64,000 nucleotides of DNA. It comes from Epiperipatus broadwayi (Eukaryota > Onychophora > Udeonychophora > Euonychophora > Peripatidae). The translations under genes and the position numbers were made by a program. Of the stretch, positions 35,481-46,644 are shown one piece after another. A model generated the notes under the pieces. The model saw only the letters and a program-made list of their open reading frames with translations, had not been told where the DNA came from and searched no databases. Each line of letters opens with the position of its first letter. Within the stretch, counting starts at the first letter, position 1. The stretch spans positions 4,884,501 through 4,948,500 of the forward strand of contig JAQFVV010006255.1 in NCBI GenBank assembly GCA_028023455.1, in the 5' to 3' direction.

Positions 35481-36710
35481 TTTTCTTTATTTAAAAGTGA
35501 TCTATAATTTTAGGTAATTGAATAAAAAAGTTCATCATAAGAAATTGGCAACCTCTGACATTTCTATGGCTGACAAATTTATATTTTTCTAGGAAATAAG
35601 AATTATAACAATTTTGTCCCAATTATAAAGTTAAAGAAAATGATCACTCTCAAACAATTGCACCCATTCATATTGCCTTCAAAAAAACCCAACTAATTTA
35701 ATTAAATTCTATCAGGCAATTGAGAAGAAAGCATACATTTTCTGGTCATATTAAATGTCATGTAAACTTACCACATTGGCTTATGCAGCGCCCATCTATG
35801 ATCATTTGTCATATGCATAACTGCACAGCAGTACTACTCCAATAATAAAAAGATATAAAACTGACATTAAGAATTTGCTCTATTCAGTTCCTTTTAAGAT
35901 CTCGAAGATGAATCAAAGGATCTTCTTTTAGATAACAACAAACTTATGTGGGTTTATTTTATTTTTTTATTATTAAATCACTAGTTAAGCATATAAACAC
36001 TTTTTTTTAGAAAGAATCCATAAATTTGCTCATCAGAGACTTCTCAACTCTTAATTTATCCTGTATACATAATTTGTTTTAAATAATAGTGTCCAAGATA
36101 AGATTTTTCACTTTAATTCTTTAAGAAAATTATGTATGTATTTCATTTCATTAATAATAACTAAGGTGGAAATATTGATGTTTCTGCAAGAGGGCAATAA
36201 AAATATCATTTACTATTGTTGAAATGTAAGAGTGTAGTAGAAATTTTGAATAAATAAAATTATTTCTAGTAATTTATCAAATAATGTTTAATGTTAAAAA
36301 TGTTCACTTAATATCACAAAATATAATTCACAATTAAAACAGTCTTATAATTTTTAACACATAAATTAGATCAGATAAAAAGTTGATTATCATTCATCAA
36401 AAAATAACAACACAACTTTTTTTTCCCTTCCACAATGAAAATTCTAAAAATAAAAGAAATATTTATAAGTTAGCAGGGAATTGGTCAGCCACTAAAACAT
36501 AATGAATAATTTAATTTTTTTTAAATTCTACAAAAATTTTATTTATGAAAGTTTTTCAGAAATAATTTTTTTTATTTTTATGTGGTTGACAATTTTAATT
36601 CAAATACAAGCCATGTGTAAACTTGAAATTTTATATATATTTTCTTTATCTAAAAAAATGAAAAATATTTAAACATACATAGCATATGTAATTAATATAT
36701 ATATATATAT
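35481..36710. other. AT-rich stretch without a recognisable gene
   Basis: May hold the extreme 5' end of the LINE at 33.8-35.5 kb. I could not place any motif beyond 35,480. A (TA)n tract at 36,694-36,710 abuts the retrozyme-like locus. Confidence 0.45.
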
Positions 36711-36806
36711 GATCAATAGATGGAGCTTTACCAAGACTTCCAAACAAGCGTATTTGTTTACATAAACGTCAGAGTCAATATTCACTGTCTCTTTCATTTT
36801 GCTCCA

Positions 36807-36853
36807 CCCTCAGATCAGCTGATTTCAAGCTGATTTGCTCTCATCAATGAGGG
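36807..36853 (-). ncRNA. Hammerhead ribozyme, inverted copy with a core mutation
   Basis: Minus strand. Stem I CCCTCA/TGAGGG (6 bp), stem II and GAAA identical to the copy at 37,360-37,406, and the same stem III and cleavage-site C. The core box reads TTGATGA (RC of 36,841-36,847), so invariant C3 is T and cleavage is expected to be lost or severely reduced. Confidence 0.75.
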
Positions 36854-37359
36854 ATAGAAGTTAGAAACTAGACCTAAATATTAACTCCAAGCATTTATGC
36901 AAAACGTTTCTATCAGTTTGCAAGCATGAATTTTTTAGACACCTAAATGCCTTCAAACTCTGCCTATCAAACTAGATAGCTATATGGGTCTGATATCAGT
37001 TCAGATTCCCCACATAGTGAAAGCTTCTGTAATCTATATGTAAACAAATACGCTTGTTTGGAGGTCTTGGTAAAGCTCCATCTATTGATCATTAATACAA
37101 GCGATAGCAGGTTTTTATGTATATAAAACTTGTTTTTGTTTTTCATAAATGTACCTTTAAAGTTTTCTTGCAATGATATAGATTGCAGAAGCTTTCACTA
37201 TGTGGAGAATCTGAACTGATATCAGACCCATATAGCTATCTAGTTTGATAGGCTGAGTTTGAAGACATTTAGTTGTCTAAAAAATTCATGCTTGCAAACT
37301 GATAGAAACGTTTTGCATAAACGTTTGGAGTTAATAATTAGGTCGTTTCTAACTTCTAT

Positions 37360-37406
37360 TCCTCACTGATGAGAGCAAATCAGCTTGAAATCAGCTGATC
37401 TGAGGA
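37360..37406 (+). ncRNA. Type I hammerhead ribozyme with intact catalytic core
   Basis: All invariant elements are present. Stem I is TCCTCA (37,360-37,365) with TGAGGA (37,401-37,406). CTGATGA is at 37,366-37,372. Stem II is GAGC/GCTT (37,373-37,376 with 37,383-37,386; outer pair G-U) with loop AAATCA. GAA is at 37,387-37,389. Stem III is ATC/GAT (37,390-37,392 with 37,397-37,399) with loop AGCT and the required A15.1-U16.1 pair. The cleavage nucleotide is C37,400. The three-pair stem III is characteristic of the minimal type I hammerheads of animal retroelements. It would cut tandem transcripts into 412-nt monomers. Self-cleavage is inferred from sequence. Confidence 0.88.
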
Positions 37407-37570
37407 TGGAGCAAAATGAAAGAGACAGTGAATATTGACTCTGACGTTTGTGTAAACAAATACGCTTGTTTGGAGGTCTTGGTAAAGCTCCATCTATTGA
37501 TCATTAATACAAGCGATAGCAGGTTTTTACGTATATAAAACTTGTTTTTGTTTTTCATATATATATATAC

Positions 37571-38397
37571 AAATATTGTGCTTTAATTCTTTTCAAACTT
37601 TATTAACTTTTTCACAAGAAGAATTTGAATAACAGTCCTTTTCTAGAACCAACTATTTATAAAGAATACCTACAGCAATCACTTTCACCAATAAGATAAA
37701 TAATTTGTACATTCATAAAGTATTACACAAAATATATCTTATAAAGTTATGATGCATAAGGTACATTTAGGGAGTACATATTGAACATTCTATTCTAAAA
37801 TAAGGAAAACAAACTAATATATTCATTAAAAAAATAAACAACTAAAAAAAAATTATCCAAAAAAACAAAGAAAGAAATTTCAAAAGATTTATAATATTAA
37901 AAAATAAAACAATATAATAGTTTCTATTTTTTTACAATTAAAGAAATTTATAGTTTAAAGAATGTTAAGTATATTGTTTAATTGGTCAATGAAAGCATTT
38001 TAAAAACAGCTCATAAAATCAATACCCTCTGAACAATTCAAATTCCATCTAAATTACAGTTGCAAATAAGATCTTAGAAAATTGATATTATGATAGTTAA
38101 GTAAAAATATTGAAAGATGCATTATCAATAAAATGTTAATGACTTGTGGGTGGGGGGTGACATTGTTATGAGAATTACAAGTTTGTCAACAAAAAATATT
38201 TTTTTATCTTTAAAATATTTTATGAAAACAGAAATGGTAGTAAAAATATGAATGAAACATAAGTTGAGATTCAAGTTACATTAAATAAAGAAATTCGAAA
38301 ATTAAACAACTAAAATTTATAAAAGGAACTGAAAAAGAAATATACTGTTAATAAATTATTACCGATATAAATGTTTGGGCATTTACTCAAAACAGGT
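37571..38397. other. AT-rich stretch without a recognisable gene
   Basis: A/T-rich sequence with a G-rich run 'GGGTGGGGGGTG' near 38,148-38,159. Nothing coding. Confidence 0.5.
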
Positions 38398-38535
38398 AAC
38401 CATATATTTTTTTGTCTAAACACTTTTAATTCATGCTTAGCATGCTTTCAATATATTACATATGATATGATGCATAATATACCAAAAGCATGCTAAGTAT
38501 GAATTAAAAGGGTTTAGACAAAAACTATATGGTTA
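38398..38535. mobile_element. Hairpin MITE-like element, probable TA target
   Basis: Palindromic over about 138 bp. The left end TAACCATATA and GTCTAAACACTTTTAATTCA mirror the right end TATATGGTTA and TGAATTAAAAGGGTTTAGAC. AGCATGCTTT and AAAAGCATGCT flank a short loop around 38,455-38,480. TA at both outer edges fits Tc1/mariner-type target duplication. The AGCATGCTTT core is shared with the hairpin at 8,581-8,724. Confidence 0.65.
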
Positions 38536-41500
38536 TACGTTTTATATATAAATTTTCAAACATTTATATTACTAATTATTACAGAAAAGAAATATGTTTT
38601 TGGAATTATGTTAATAAATTAATGAATTACATTTTTTTTTTAATTATACTATTACATGATATCTAAAGTAGCTACACAGAATTATAATTTGATCCAAAAT
38701 ACATGTCTATGGTCCATATACTGCTACAAAAATGAACAATTGGGAAAGAAATCTCCATTTCTATAATTTTTTTTTGTTGATATTTTCAAAATAACTTTTT
38801 TTTTAATAATTTAAAAAATAAAGTTGCTTAATTCAATGTTTTAATGAAATACTATACATTTATGTACCTGCATGTTTATAATATTTATACTACATGTATG
38901 TGTGCATATAAATGTACTAATAAAAAGACTAAATTATATAATTCAGATAAAATATATATTATGTATAGATATGCATTTGCTATTGTGCATAAATTTAAAA
39001 CTTTTCAATACTATTTTCACTTACAACTAAGAATAAAATAGGTTTAAAAAAAACAAACAAAGATAAAACAAATTATTTAATTACCCAATATTCAAATATA
39101 CAAAGCTAAACAAAATACAGAATTAATATATATTGTTTTGCAATCCTCAATACACTTACAAATTACTGAATCTCTAAATATAAATGCTAGAATAAAGGAG
39201 AAGCAGTGGTAACCCCTATTAATGTTAATGAAATTTAATCTTAACAGAATCTATTTTCGGAAATTCAATTTGATAAATTTACTTTCAAGCATAAAAATAA
39301 ATAAACATTCACGGTTGTAAAAATAATTTTAGTTAAACAACACTTTTATTTTAATAAAATAAAACATTAATTGAACTTAACACCTTCACAGACTATACAA
39401 TTAATATTTCAAAATATTGGACCAAGTTAACACCACAGAAGCAATACAAATGTTTAAAACAGTAATAAGAATAATATAATTAAACTAAATATATACATAA
39501 TGTAAAGAATTATTGAAAAATTAACAAAATTTTTGCAAATAGAGTTATAATAGTTGGATAAAATACAAAAAAAGTATTCTCAATTTAGATTTTGAGTATT
39601 TTTATGATTTTTTTATAGTATACTGAGAAAGTAATTTAATGAAATTTAATTTTTATTTAAAAATAAAATTGGGCACTTAGTATTATGCCTTTTTTTTAAT
39701 TTTTACATTTTCAGGAGCATAGAAGTTTGTTTGTTTTTTCAATATTATTTTGCCCAATATGTGTTACTTGTTAAGTTTTAAAAATATTAATAAATTGACT
39801 ATTAATTCTGGAATTTAATATAAATTGGTTATTTTGCTACTATTTAATGTGGCTGACTACAAACTGTTGTATTTAATGTTTATTCTTTTTTTTTTTTTTG
39901 TTATTATTACTATAAAAATAAAAGAAATTACACAAAAATATGAGAATTAATTGTAAAAATAAATTTAATAATTTAAACTGGAGTAAACAAAATAACAAAC
40001 ATGAATTATTCATGCTGGCAGGATCAGCAAAGTCACCACAAATGCATCCTGTACCTTTGGAAATACTCTACTGCATGGTCTTCTGTCAATGGAAGATCCA
40101 AAATTTTTCTCAAAAAAGCAAAGATGCTGAAAGTAAAAGTATGATGACAATATTATGCTGAATGTAAAAAAAATGTGACAATGATAGGAATGAGTTAGCA
40201 TTTATATGTTATATGTATATGAAAAAAATTAATTAAATCTTGTAAATGCATTTATAATAGATTTATTAATATTTTTTAAACTTAACAAGTTACAAATATT
40301 CAGTAAAATAATACTGAGGAAAAAAATAAAGAAATACTTTAATGTCTCTGAAAATATATAATTTTAAAAAAATTACGGCTGCCAAGCTTGAGTTATGGCA
40401 TAATATAAAAGTACCTAAAATTGTAAAAAAAAAAAAGATATATAACAAATTACAATTTACTGATATTAAATAAAAAGTAATGTTTCATCTACAAAAATGA
40501 CAGAGCCAAATCACTATTTATAGGTCTTTAGCTCCCAAGTTAATTCCTCAACCATTGTATTAAATTTCAAAAGGATTAATGGGAAATGGGTAGTAAGAGA
40601 TATGGAAGATATTTTTTTAGCAATAAATAAATAATTAATTAATTTTAATAACTTCACATTTAATTTATAACTTGTCAGAAAATAAATGAATTTATCTGAT
40701 TCTTTTTTAAAAATGGATTTAACAATCAGGGTTCTCCACAACTTACAGATAATATTTTGGCAAATACAAATTGGATAGAATTTTGTTCTTACAATAGAAC
40801 CTATAAAAGTCACTACTTTTTAATGAAGTTTTTGAAAGTAGTAGATTAAATTTGTATCTGAAAGATATCATCATCATGATTCAGGTAGAATGCGTAGTGA
40901 ATTCTTGTTTATTGATCTACAATCCTGAAATGTCTTATAACTCTAAACCTTTTTTGTGTAACATGTTATTTTTTATTCTAATATTAATAATATTTGCATA
41001 TCAAAATCTGGATTTAATTATCCAAAGTTTAATATTGTTAATTTTAATATTTAACAATATTAGATTTGATACAAGATTTCTAAGTAGTAGAATTTCTCAT
41101 TTAATCAATTTTACGCTAATTTTACTTTTCCTAAGTATTTCAATATATAGTTTATTCTTTCATTTGGGTTTGCTATAGAAATCATCATCAATTTGTACTT
41201 ACTATTTTGAAAAATAAACAACAATTCACTGTCACAATTTTTCAAAAATGTCTACTTTTTTTTAAAATTTCACTTTTTTTTTTAATTGGCAACAATTTTA
41301 TACTACTAATGGCATAATAGGGTATTGAAATCATGAAAGTAATGTTTTTCTAGGGAGATAAAATTGAAAATTCCATAACGAGAAAAAAAATACAAATTTT
41401 ATTATTGACTAGGTAATTTTTTTTTAAAAAAAAAAATCAAATATAATATATAGAATATCAAAATAAATTGTTTAATTTAATTAAAATGTGATTAATTTGT

Positions 41501-44500
41501 TTAATTTTTATTTCACTTATTTACATTAATAGAATTGCATTTATTATTGTAAAGAATCTTCCTAGCCAAAAAAATATAAGTAAAAAAAAATATTGGTCAC
41601 ATAGACTAATAATCTGGTACCAAAACAAAATTGAAAAATCCTTATATCACCTAAAATACAATTTACTTACCTACTTTTTATTTAATAACATCATAACAGT
41701 AAAAATTGTCATGAAAAAGTTAAATTACAGAAACACACTACATCAAGAAGACATTGAAAATGTACATTATTAATATATATATATATTAGATTAATTAATT
41801 TATATTTAAACCTCTTCCTATAATTCTGCACTCACTATATATATATCCCTTTTTGGTTAAGTGCACTCAATGCTTTCTGTAGCTTTATTTATTCTCATTG
41901 CTTTTCCCACATTTGCTCTGTTTTAAACTAGGGTTGTAGTTTTACTCAATAGACAAGCTCTAATTAATAGAATAACACTGATTCATACAGTTTTAAAAAA
42001 TATTGTCTGATATTATTATACAATAACTATAAAAATACAATTTTGGAATATTGTAAACATTACTTTTCTTAGATGTGTGCATTTTTTCTCTGTCTTTAAT
42101 ATTTAATATGTTATAATTATTTTTCATTAAACAGTATTCTAAATAATATATTAGTTGTTTTCTCCACCTCATTTTTGAAAACTTATGTGAGCACAATAAT
42201 TGAAAAAGAAAATTTAAAGAGGCATGATTTATCATTAATAACACCCATGTAATAAACAAAAAAGACTCATATACTATAGCAATGTCATGAAAGTGAAATA
42301 TGTAAATTATAAATTTATATATTAATCAGTGAGTATTAATGTCATGTTTTCTCCTAATAATACCAGTTTAGCTGATAAGTTTGAGCACTATGATTATGAT
42401 CTCCCAGGTCAAAAACATTACTTAGTGAATTATTAGTTAAATTGTGAAATAAAATGTAACCTTTTCTTGGAAAGTGAATTGTTATTTGTAGAATTATATA
42501 GCTAAAGAAAACCAAAATTTGATTGACTTACAGAATATAATGGATGAATATAATAGATATAAGACATTGTTGAAAATACTAAAAGTCATCACTGTCAAAA
42601 GAGAATGAGATAAGTTTCTAGAAAAATGTTTGTGCTATCAGATCTTCCAAATTATTGTAGTATATGCACAAGTAAATCTATATACTAAAAGAATAAAATT
42701 CTAGATTATTTAAGAATACAGTTACTTCAAAGAATTCTTCAAGAGTGCAAGAGAGCTTTAAAAACAGAAGCACATAGACTGTAGTATATGATAAAAAGTC
42801 AGTATCCCCAAAAGCATAATTGAAAATGCCAAAATACAGCAAACAAGTTATGTATAAATACAGTAAGAAATTTAAGTTTTTGGCAACAAATCATGGAATG
42901 ATAATAAATAATGAAACCAGTAAAAAGTGTGTTAATTTAACAAATCATCATCTCTCTCCAAAATGTAAAGAACATGGTTGATTTTTTTCTGTTGGGAGTA
43001 AATAAAAAAAACTTTGTAGAGAAATAATAGCTAAAATATAAGCTAGATATGAAGATAATCCCCAGAAAGAAGTCATGATGAGCAAGGTGGCACATTCATT
43101 GCACCATGTAATTAAAACAAAAGAAAACACATAGGTAGAAAAAACCAATTCTTGCAAACTAGTCAAATTAAACGATTAAAAGAAAACAAGAGGAACAGGT
43201 TCACTGTGTTAACAAATGACAAATAAAACTGTAAAATCAATGAGTAAATAATGGATGAAGGATAAATTCATGGTATCCATATTGAGAAAGCATCAGATTA
43301 AGGCTATCAGCAAGGTGAATATCAGAGAATTTATCTAATGGTTGCCATCCTCCCAAAAAATTTTGCGAACATAAAAGTGCATAAAATAAATAACCCCTCA
43401 GACTGTTAATAGATTTTGGGGGTGCTTAGTTTTACAAAACAGTGAAATTGGTAGCTGAATGGCTCATTCGATGTGTAAAAATTGGTGGCTTCACAATCAA
43501 ATTTCTCATTTGATTGTGTGTGACTACTAAGCATTCATAAACTGAGTTCCTTGCATCACTTGATATAGCCAAGCTATAGGTTCAATCTCACATGAAAATT
43601 CTATAGATATAATCCATGAAATATTAATAAATTCAGACTTTAATCAGAGTAAGTCTGAATTTATTATTGATCATCAGAGATGGATTGATATTGATATAAC
43701 TGGACAGTTGAAGTTTTCACTTAAATCCCAAGAAATTATAAAACATCTAACAAAAACCACATGAGATGAATGGATGAAATAAGGAAGTTTGCAGATGTAT
43801 TGTGTGTGAAGAGAGGCTAGGTATCTGCAAAACTGGATTAAACATGGAGGTCTTCATCCTGCAATTGATCAATAAAGTAGAAAGTGATAATGATGAATAT
43901 TAATAATAGATTTTTAAAAAATCACTTATTACATATTGTTTAATTAAGAAAAAAATATAACAAAAATAACATTAGTGATCAGTAAAAAAAAAAACTAAAT
44001 GGTTCATTATTCGGATGTAAGCTTCAATTCATGAATCTTTAGTTTTTAACTCTGCCACAACACTAAATTGCATGCGATAATCAATAAAAAATGTTATGTA
44101 TATACATTACGATAATTCAAATCAATCATTAATTATATAAAATATGGATATTACAAACCTTTGTTCTCTTTACTTGATTAAATCTATAATTCTAAATTTA
44201 ACATATCTATTTACAAATTATATAATGCTAATACATGATTATATAATCAAAATAGCCTATATCCTTATATTATTTATAAGTACATCAAATTTTATATAAA
44301 CTAATTCTGTTTTTATATTAAAGCATCTCTTCCTTATAAAAATCCTTCAAATACATATATACATATATTCTGATTTTAATAGTGATTTATTAAAAAATTT
44401 TGTTAATATTTTCATTAATTGGCCAAATAACTAAAAACAACATCAATTTAATTTTATATTGTTGTAATTTATAGCCACACATTTAATATTATGCAATTAC

Positions 44501-44545
44501 TAAATTCATTATATAATAAATATGGTTTTAATTTCTCCTTATATG
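38536..44545. other. Six kilobases of AT-rich sequence without a recognisable gene
   Basis: Many short A/T-rich frames but no domain, splice-flanked exon or repeat boundary I can support. One clear hairpin lies at 43,626-43,665. A (TA)n tract lies near 41,770-41,785 and another near 41,838-41,848. Confidence 0.45.
43626..43665. repeat. 15-bp inverted repeat with 10-nt loop
   Basis: AATAAATTCAGACTT (43,626-43,640) and its exact reverse complement (43,651-43,665). Isolated; function unknown. Confidence 0.8.
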
Positions 44546-45788
44546 TAAAAACAAAAAATACTTAATTGTAATTATTAATTAGAGAAAATATAACTTACTA
44601 TTAAAAATTTTTGGCTGAACGTTTTCGAGGAACCATGCCTCATACTCATAGCCTTCATGAAAAGTGTAATAAATATATGCAAATGTAAATTTTCAAATAA
44701 GCTACTGTTACGCAGCCCATTTTTTCGAGATCTCGAAGCATGTGTCCTTTCTGTTAATGGCATGGATGTCTCTGTTAATATAGAATGCCTCCTTTATTTT
44801 TCTCCTGTAATCATTTGGCTCTGAACATAAAATAATGGGGTTGGCAGGTATGAAGTTGTGCCCTGATTGTTTATTATGTTCGAAAAATACAGAGGATGTG
44901 TTGCTGTTCGTTTGAGCTCTGTTGAATGTGTTAAACCATTTGAAATTCGCAGCTGTATCCACCCTAACTCTAACTCACCCGCATCGCACAAATTTGCAGG
45001 TCTTAATGCATTTTTGTTTAGAAACTTTCATCTGTGTAAATACGAAGCACATAGGAAGAAAAATATAAACAATTATACTAAAGATCTATTGGCAGCAGGA
45101 TTCAAATATAAAACCATTAAAAAGAAAATCATGAAATTTAATAGTACAATAAACAATAAATTATCTCGCACTAATCTACCTAGAATAACAATCCCCTACA
45201 TTCCTAAAATATCCAGCAAACTAACGAAAACTTTAAACAATAAATTCAACATAATATTCAGAACTCCACCCAATTCCAATAGGTTGATCAATAACTCTAA
45301 AGACCACATTGATCGATCGCTCCTGCCCTCAAGCCGGATGCCACGCTACATATTATGGGGAAACGAAAGCCACAATTAATACCAGATTGGCTCAACATCG
45401 TTACACATTCAACAGAGCTCAAACGAACAGCAACACATCCTCTGTATTTTTCGAACATAATAAACAATCAGGGCACAACTTCATACCTTCCAACCCCATT
45501 ATTTTATGTTCAGAGCCAAATGATTACAGGAGAAAAATAAAGGAGGCATTCTATATTAACAGAGACATCCATGCCATTAACAGAAAGGACACATGCTTCG
45601 AGATCTCGAAAAAATGGGCTGCGTAACAGTAGCTGATTTGAATATTTACATTTGCATATATTTATTACACTTTTCATGAAGGCTATGAGTATGAGGCATG
45701 GTTCCTCGAAAACGTTCAGCCGAAAAATTTTAATAGTAAGTTATATTTTCTCTAATTAATAATTACAATTAAGTATTTTTTGTTTTTA
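44546..45788 (+). mobile_element. Penelope-like element (copy B) between 386-bp near-identical inverted arms
   Basis: Left arm 44,546-44,931 and right arm 45,403-45,788 are reverse complements with only a handful of mismatches and equal length. The right arm is the natural 3' end: it contains the last 70 or so codons of the GIY-YIG domain and the 3' untranslated tail. The left arm is the same sequence inverted, so the C-terminal coding sequence also reads outward on the minus strand (44,708-44,931). The unique middle (44,932-45,402) holds the linker and start of GIY-YIG. High arm identity suggests a recent event or gene conversion. Confidence 0.9.
45010..45626 (+). pseudogene. Penelope-type linker and GIY-YIG endonuclease, 5'-truncated, one frameshift
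   Basis: The first frame runs through 'TKDLLAAGFKYKTIKKKI', 'LPRITIPYIPKISSK' and 'NKFNIIFRTPPNSNRLINNS' (the conserved linker between RT and endonuclease, with 'IPYI...S..L' and 'F..P.N....I'). A one-base shift near 45,310-45,325 moves to 'CPQAGCHATYYGETKATI' (Cys pair plus GIY-YIG in the form YYGE), then 'NTRLAQH', 'SSVFFEHNKQSGHNF' and 'EAFYINRDIHAINRKD', ending at a stop (45,624-45,626). The catalytic Arg of 'TRLAQH' is kept. The RT is entirely missing. Less AT-biased than copy A, and probably a different Penelope-like family. Confidence 0.85.
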
Positions 45789-46099
45789 AATTCATTGTAG
45801 TTTCAAATTCTTTACTTTTAAGTTATTGCATAAATTTTAAAGTGTAGATAACATCACTTTCAGATAACTATTTCCTATTTTAATAGTAAGCAAACTTAAA
45901 GGCTACTGTAGTCAAACTCTTTTATTAATAATAGCTCAAGAACAAATGTTGTATCTCAGATCAGATACTACTTCATCCTAAGTATTCTCATTCCTTTATA
46001 ATAATAATAATCTTCTTTTATTTATTATATTTTTACTGATGCTGTCCTGCTGTTATTTTTCCAAGTGTTTTACTTATAATTAATTCTAAACAAAAATGT
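45789..46099. other. AT-rich spacer
   Basis: No gene or repeat recognised between the Penelope-like copy B and the next fragment. Confidence 0.4.
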
Positions 46100-46600
46100 T
46101 TTGACAAAATAAAATGACAGTTGTTGTATGTTCATTATCTGCTATTTTAATTTTTATTTTTTTTAAATCATAAGTTGTGTTCTTTCAATAGTTTTCAATG
46201 AGATGATTGGCCTCACCAATTTATATCCTTCCACATTCACATGGTACTTTATAGATGCAATTTGTTTTCTAATATTTCAAGATTAGGTTTTGTAGATGGT
46301 AGAATTTCTTATAGTGTATTGTATTGGACATCTGATCTAATATTATATGGATTGCAGATTTTATTTACTTTGTATGTATAGATACACTACAGAACCAATA
46401 ATTGTTTTACCTTTTGATATTTCTCTTTACTTTTTATTTGAGATTTTCTTAATGACAATTGATGAATAACATTTTTCATGAGAATTTGATCCATATAGAT
46501 CCTTTCTTTTTCCAAATGTTCTTTATAAAGTACATCATAACAAACCCACCTTTCTTATTACTTTTACAATGCTTATTTTATTAAAATTAATCTGACAGTT
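46100..46600 (-). pseudogene. Penelope-like linker and GIY-YIG fragment (copy D)
   Basis: Minus-strand reading with frameshifts: 'KVNKICNPYNIRSDVQYNT' (linker; compare 'I...PYNIR..F'), 'EILPSTKPNLEI', then 'CIYKVPCECGRI' and, across a stop, 'IGEANHLIE' (about 46,210-46,270). This is the zinc-binding Cys motif plus GIY-YIG start of Penelope-like endonucleases; the Y before IGE is a stop codon here. Its right edge lies against the left target site of the LTR element nest at 46,641. An RT fragment of Penelope type on the same strand lies just beyond the nest at 60,946-61,445. Confidence 0.65.
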
Positions 46601-46644
46601 TGACCAGCAATTTTCTTCACATATATATAAATACATGAATATGC

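Larger units (their letters stand above)
36711..37570 (+). mobile_element. Retrozyme-like element with hammerhead ribozymes, tandem plus inverted arrangement
   Basis: A block 'TAAACAAATACGCTTGTTTG...CTATTGATC' plus tail 'ATTAATACAAGCGATAGCAGG' occurs at 37,041-37,147 and again at 37,453-37,559, giving a 412-bp tandem period (1.3 monomers). One hammerhead lies within the complete monomer (37,360-37,406). A reverse-complement copy of most of the monomer occupies 36,711-37,039, opposed to 37,176-37,502, with arms of about 328 bp and few mismatches. No coding capacity. Size, tandem units and type I hammerhead match animal retrozymes, which are thought to be mobilised by autonomous retroelements. 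The right edge runs into (TA)n. Confidence 0.8.

Noticed and set aside
40852-41178. Plus-strand 108-codon Ile/Leu/Phe-rich frame as a membrane protein
   Set aside because: T-rich sequence gives such frames by chance; no conserved motif, no supporting context.
43440-43620. 'GTAGCTGAATGGCTCATTCGATG' and 'AGGTTCAATCTCAC' as tRNA-like A- and B-boxes
   Set aside because: Spacing is far too long for a tRNA and no acceptor or anticodon stem forms.
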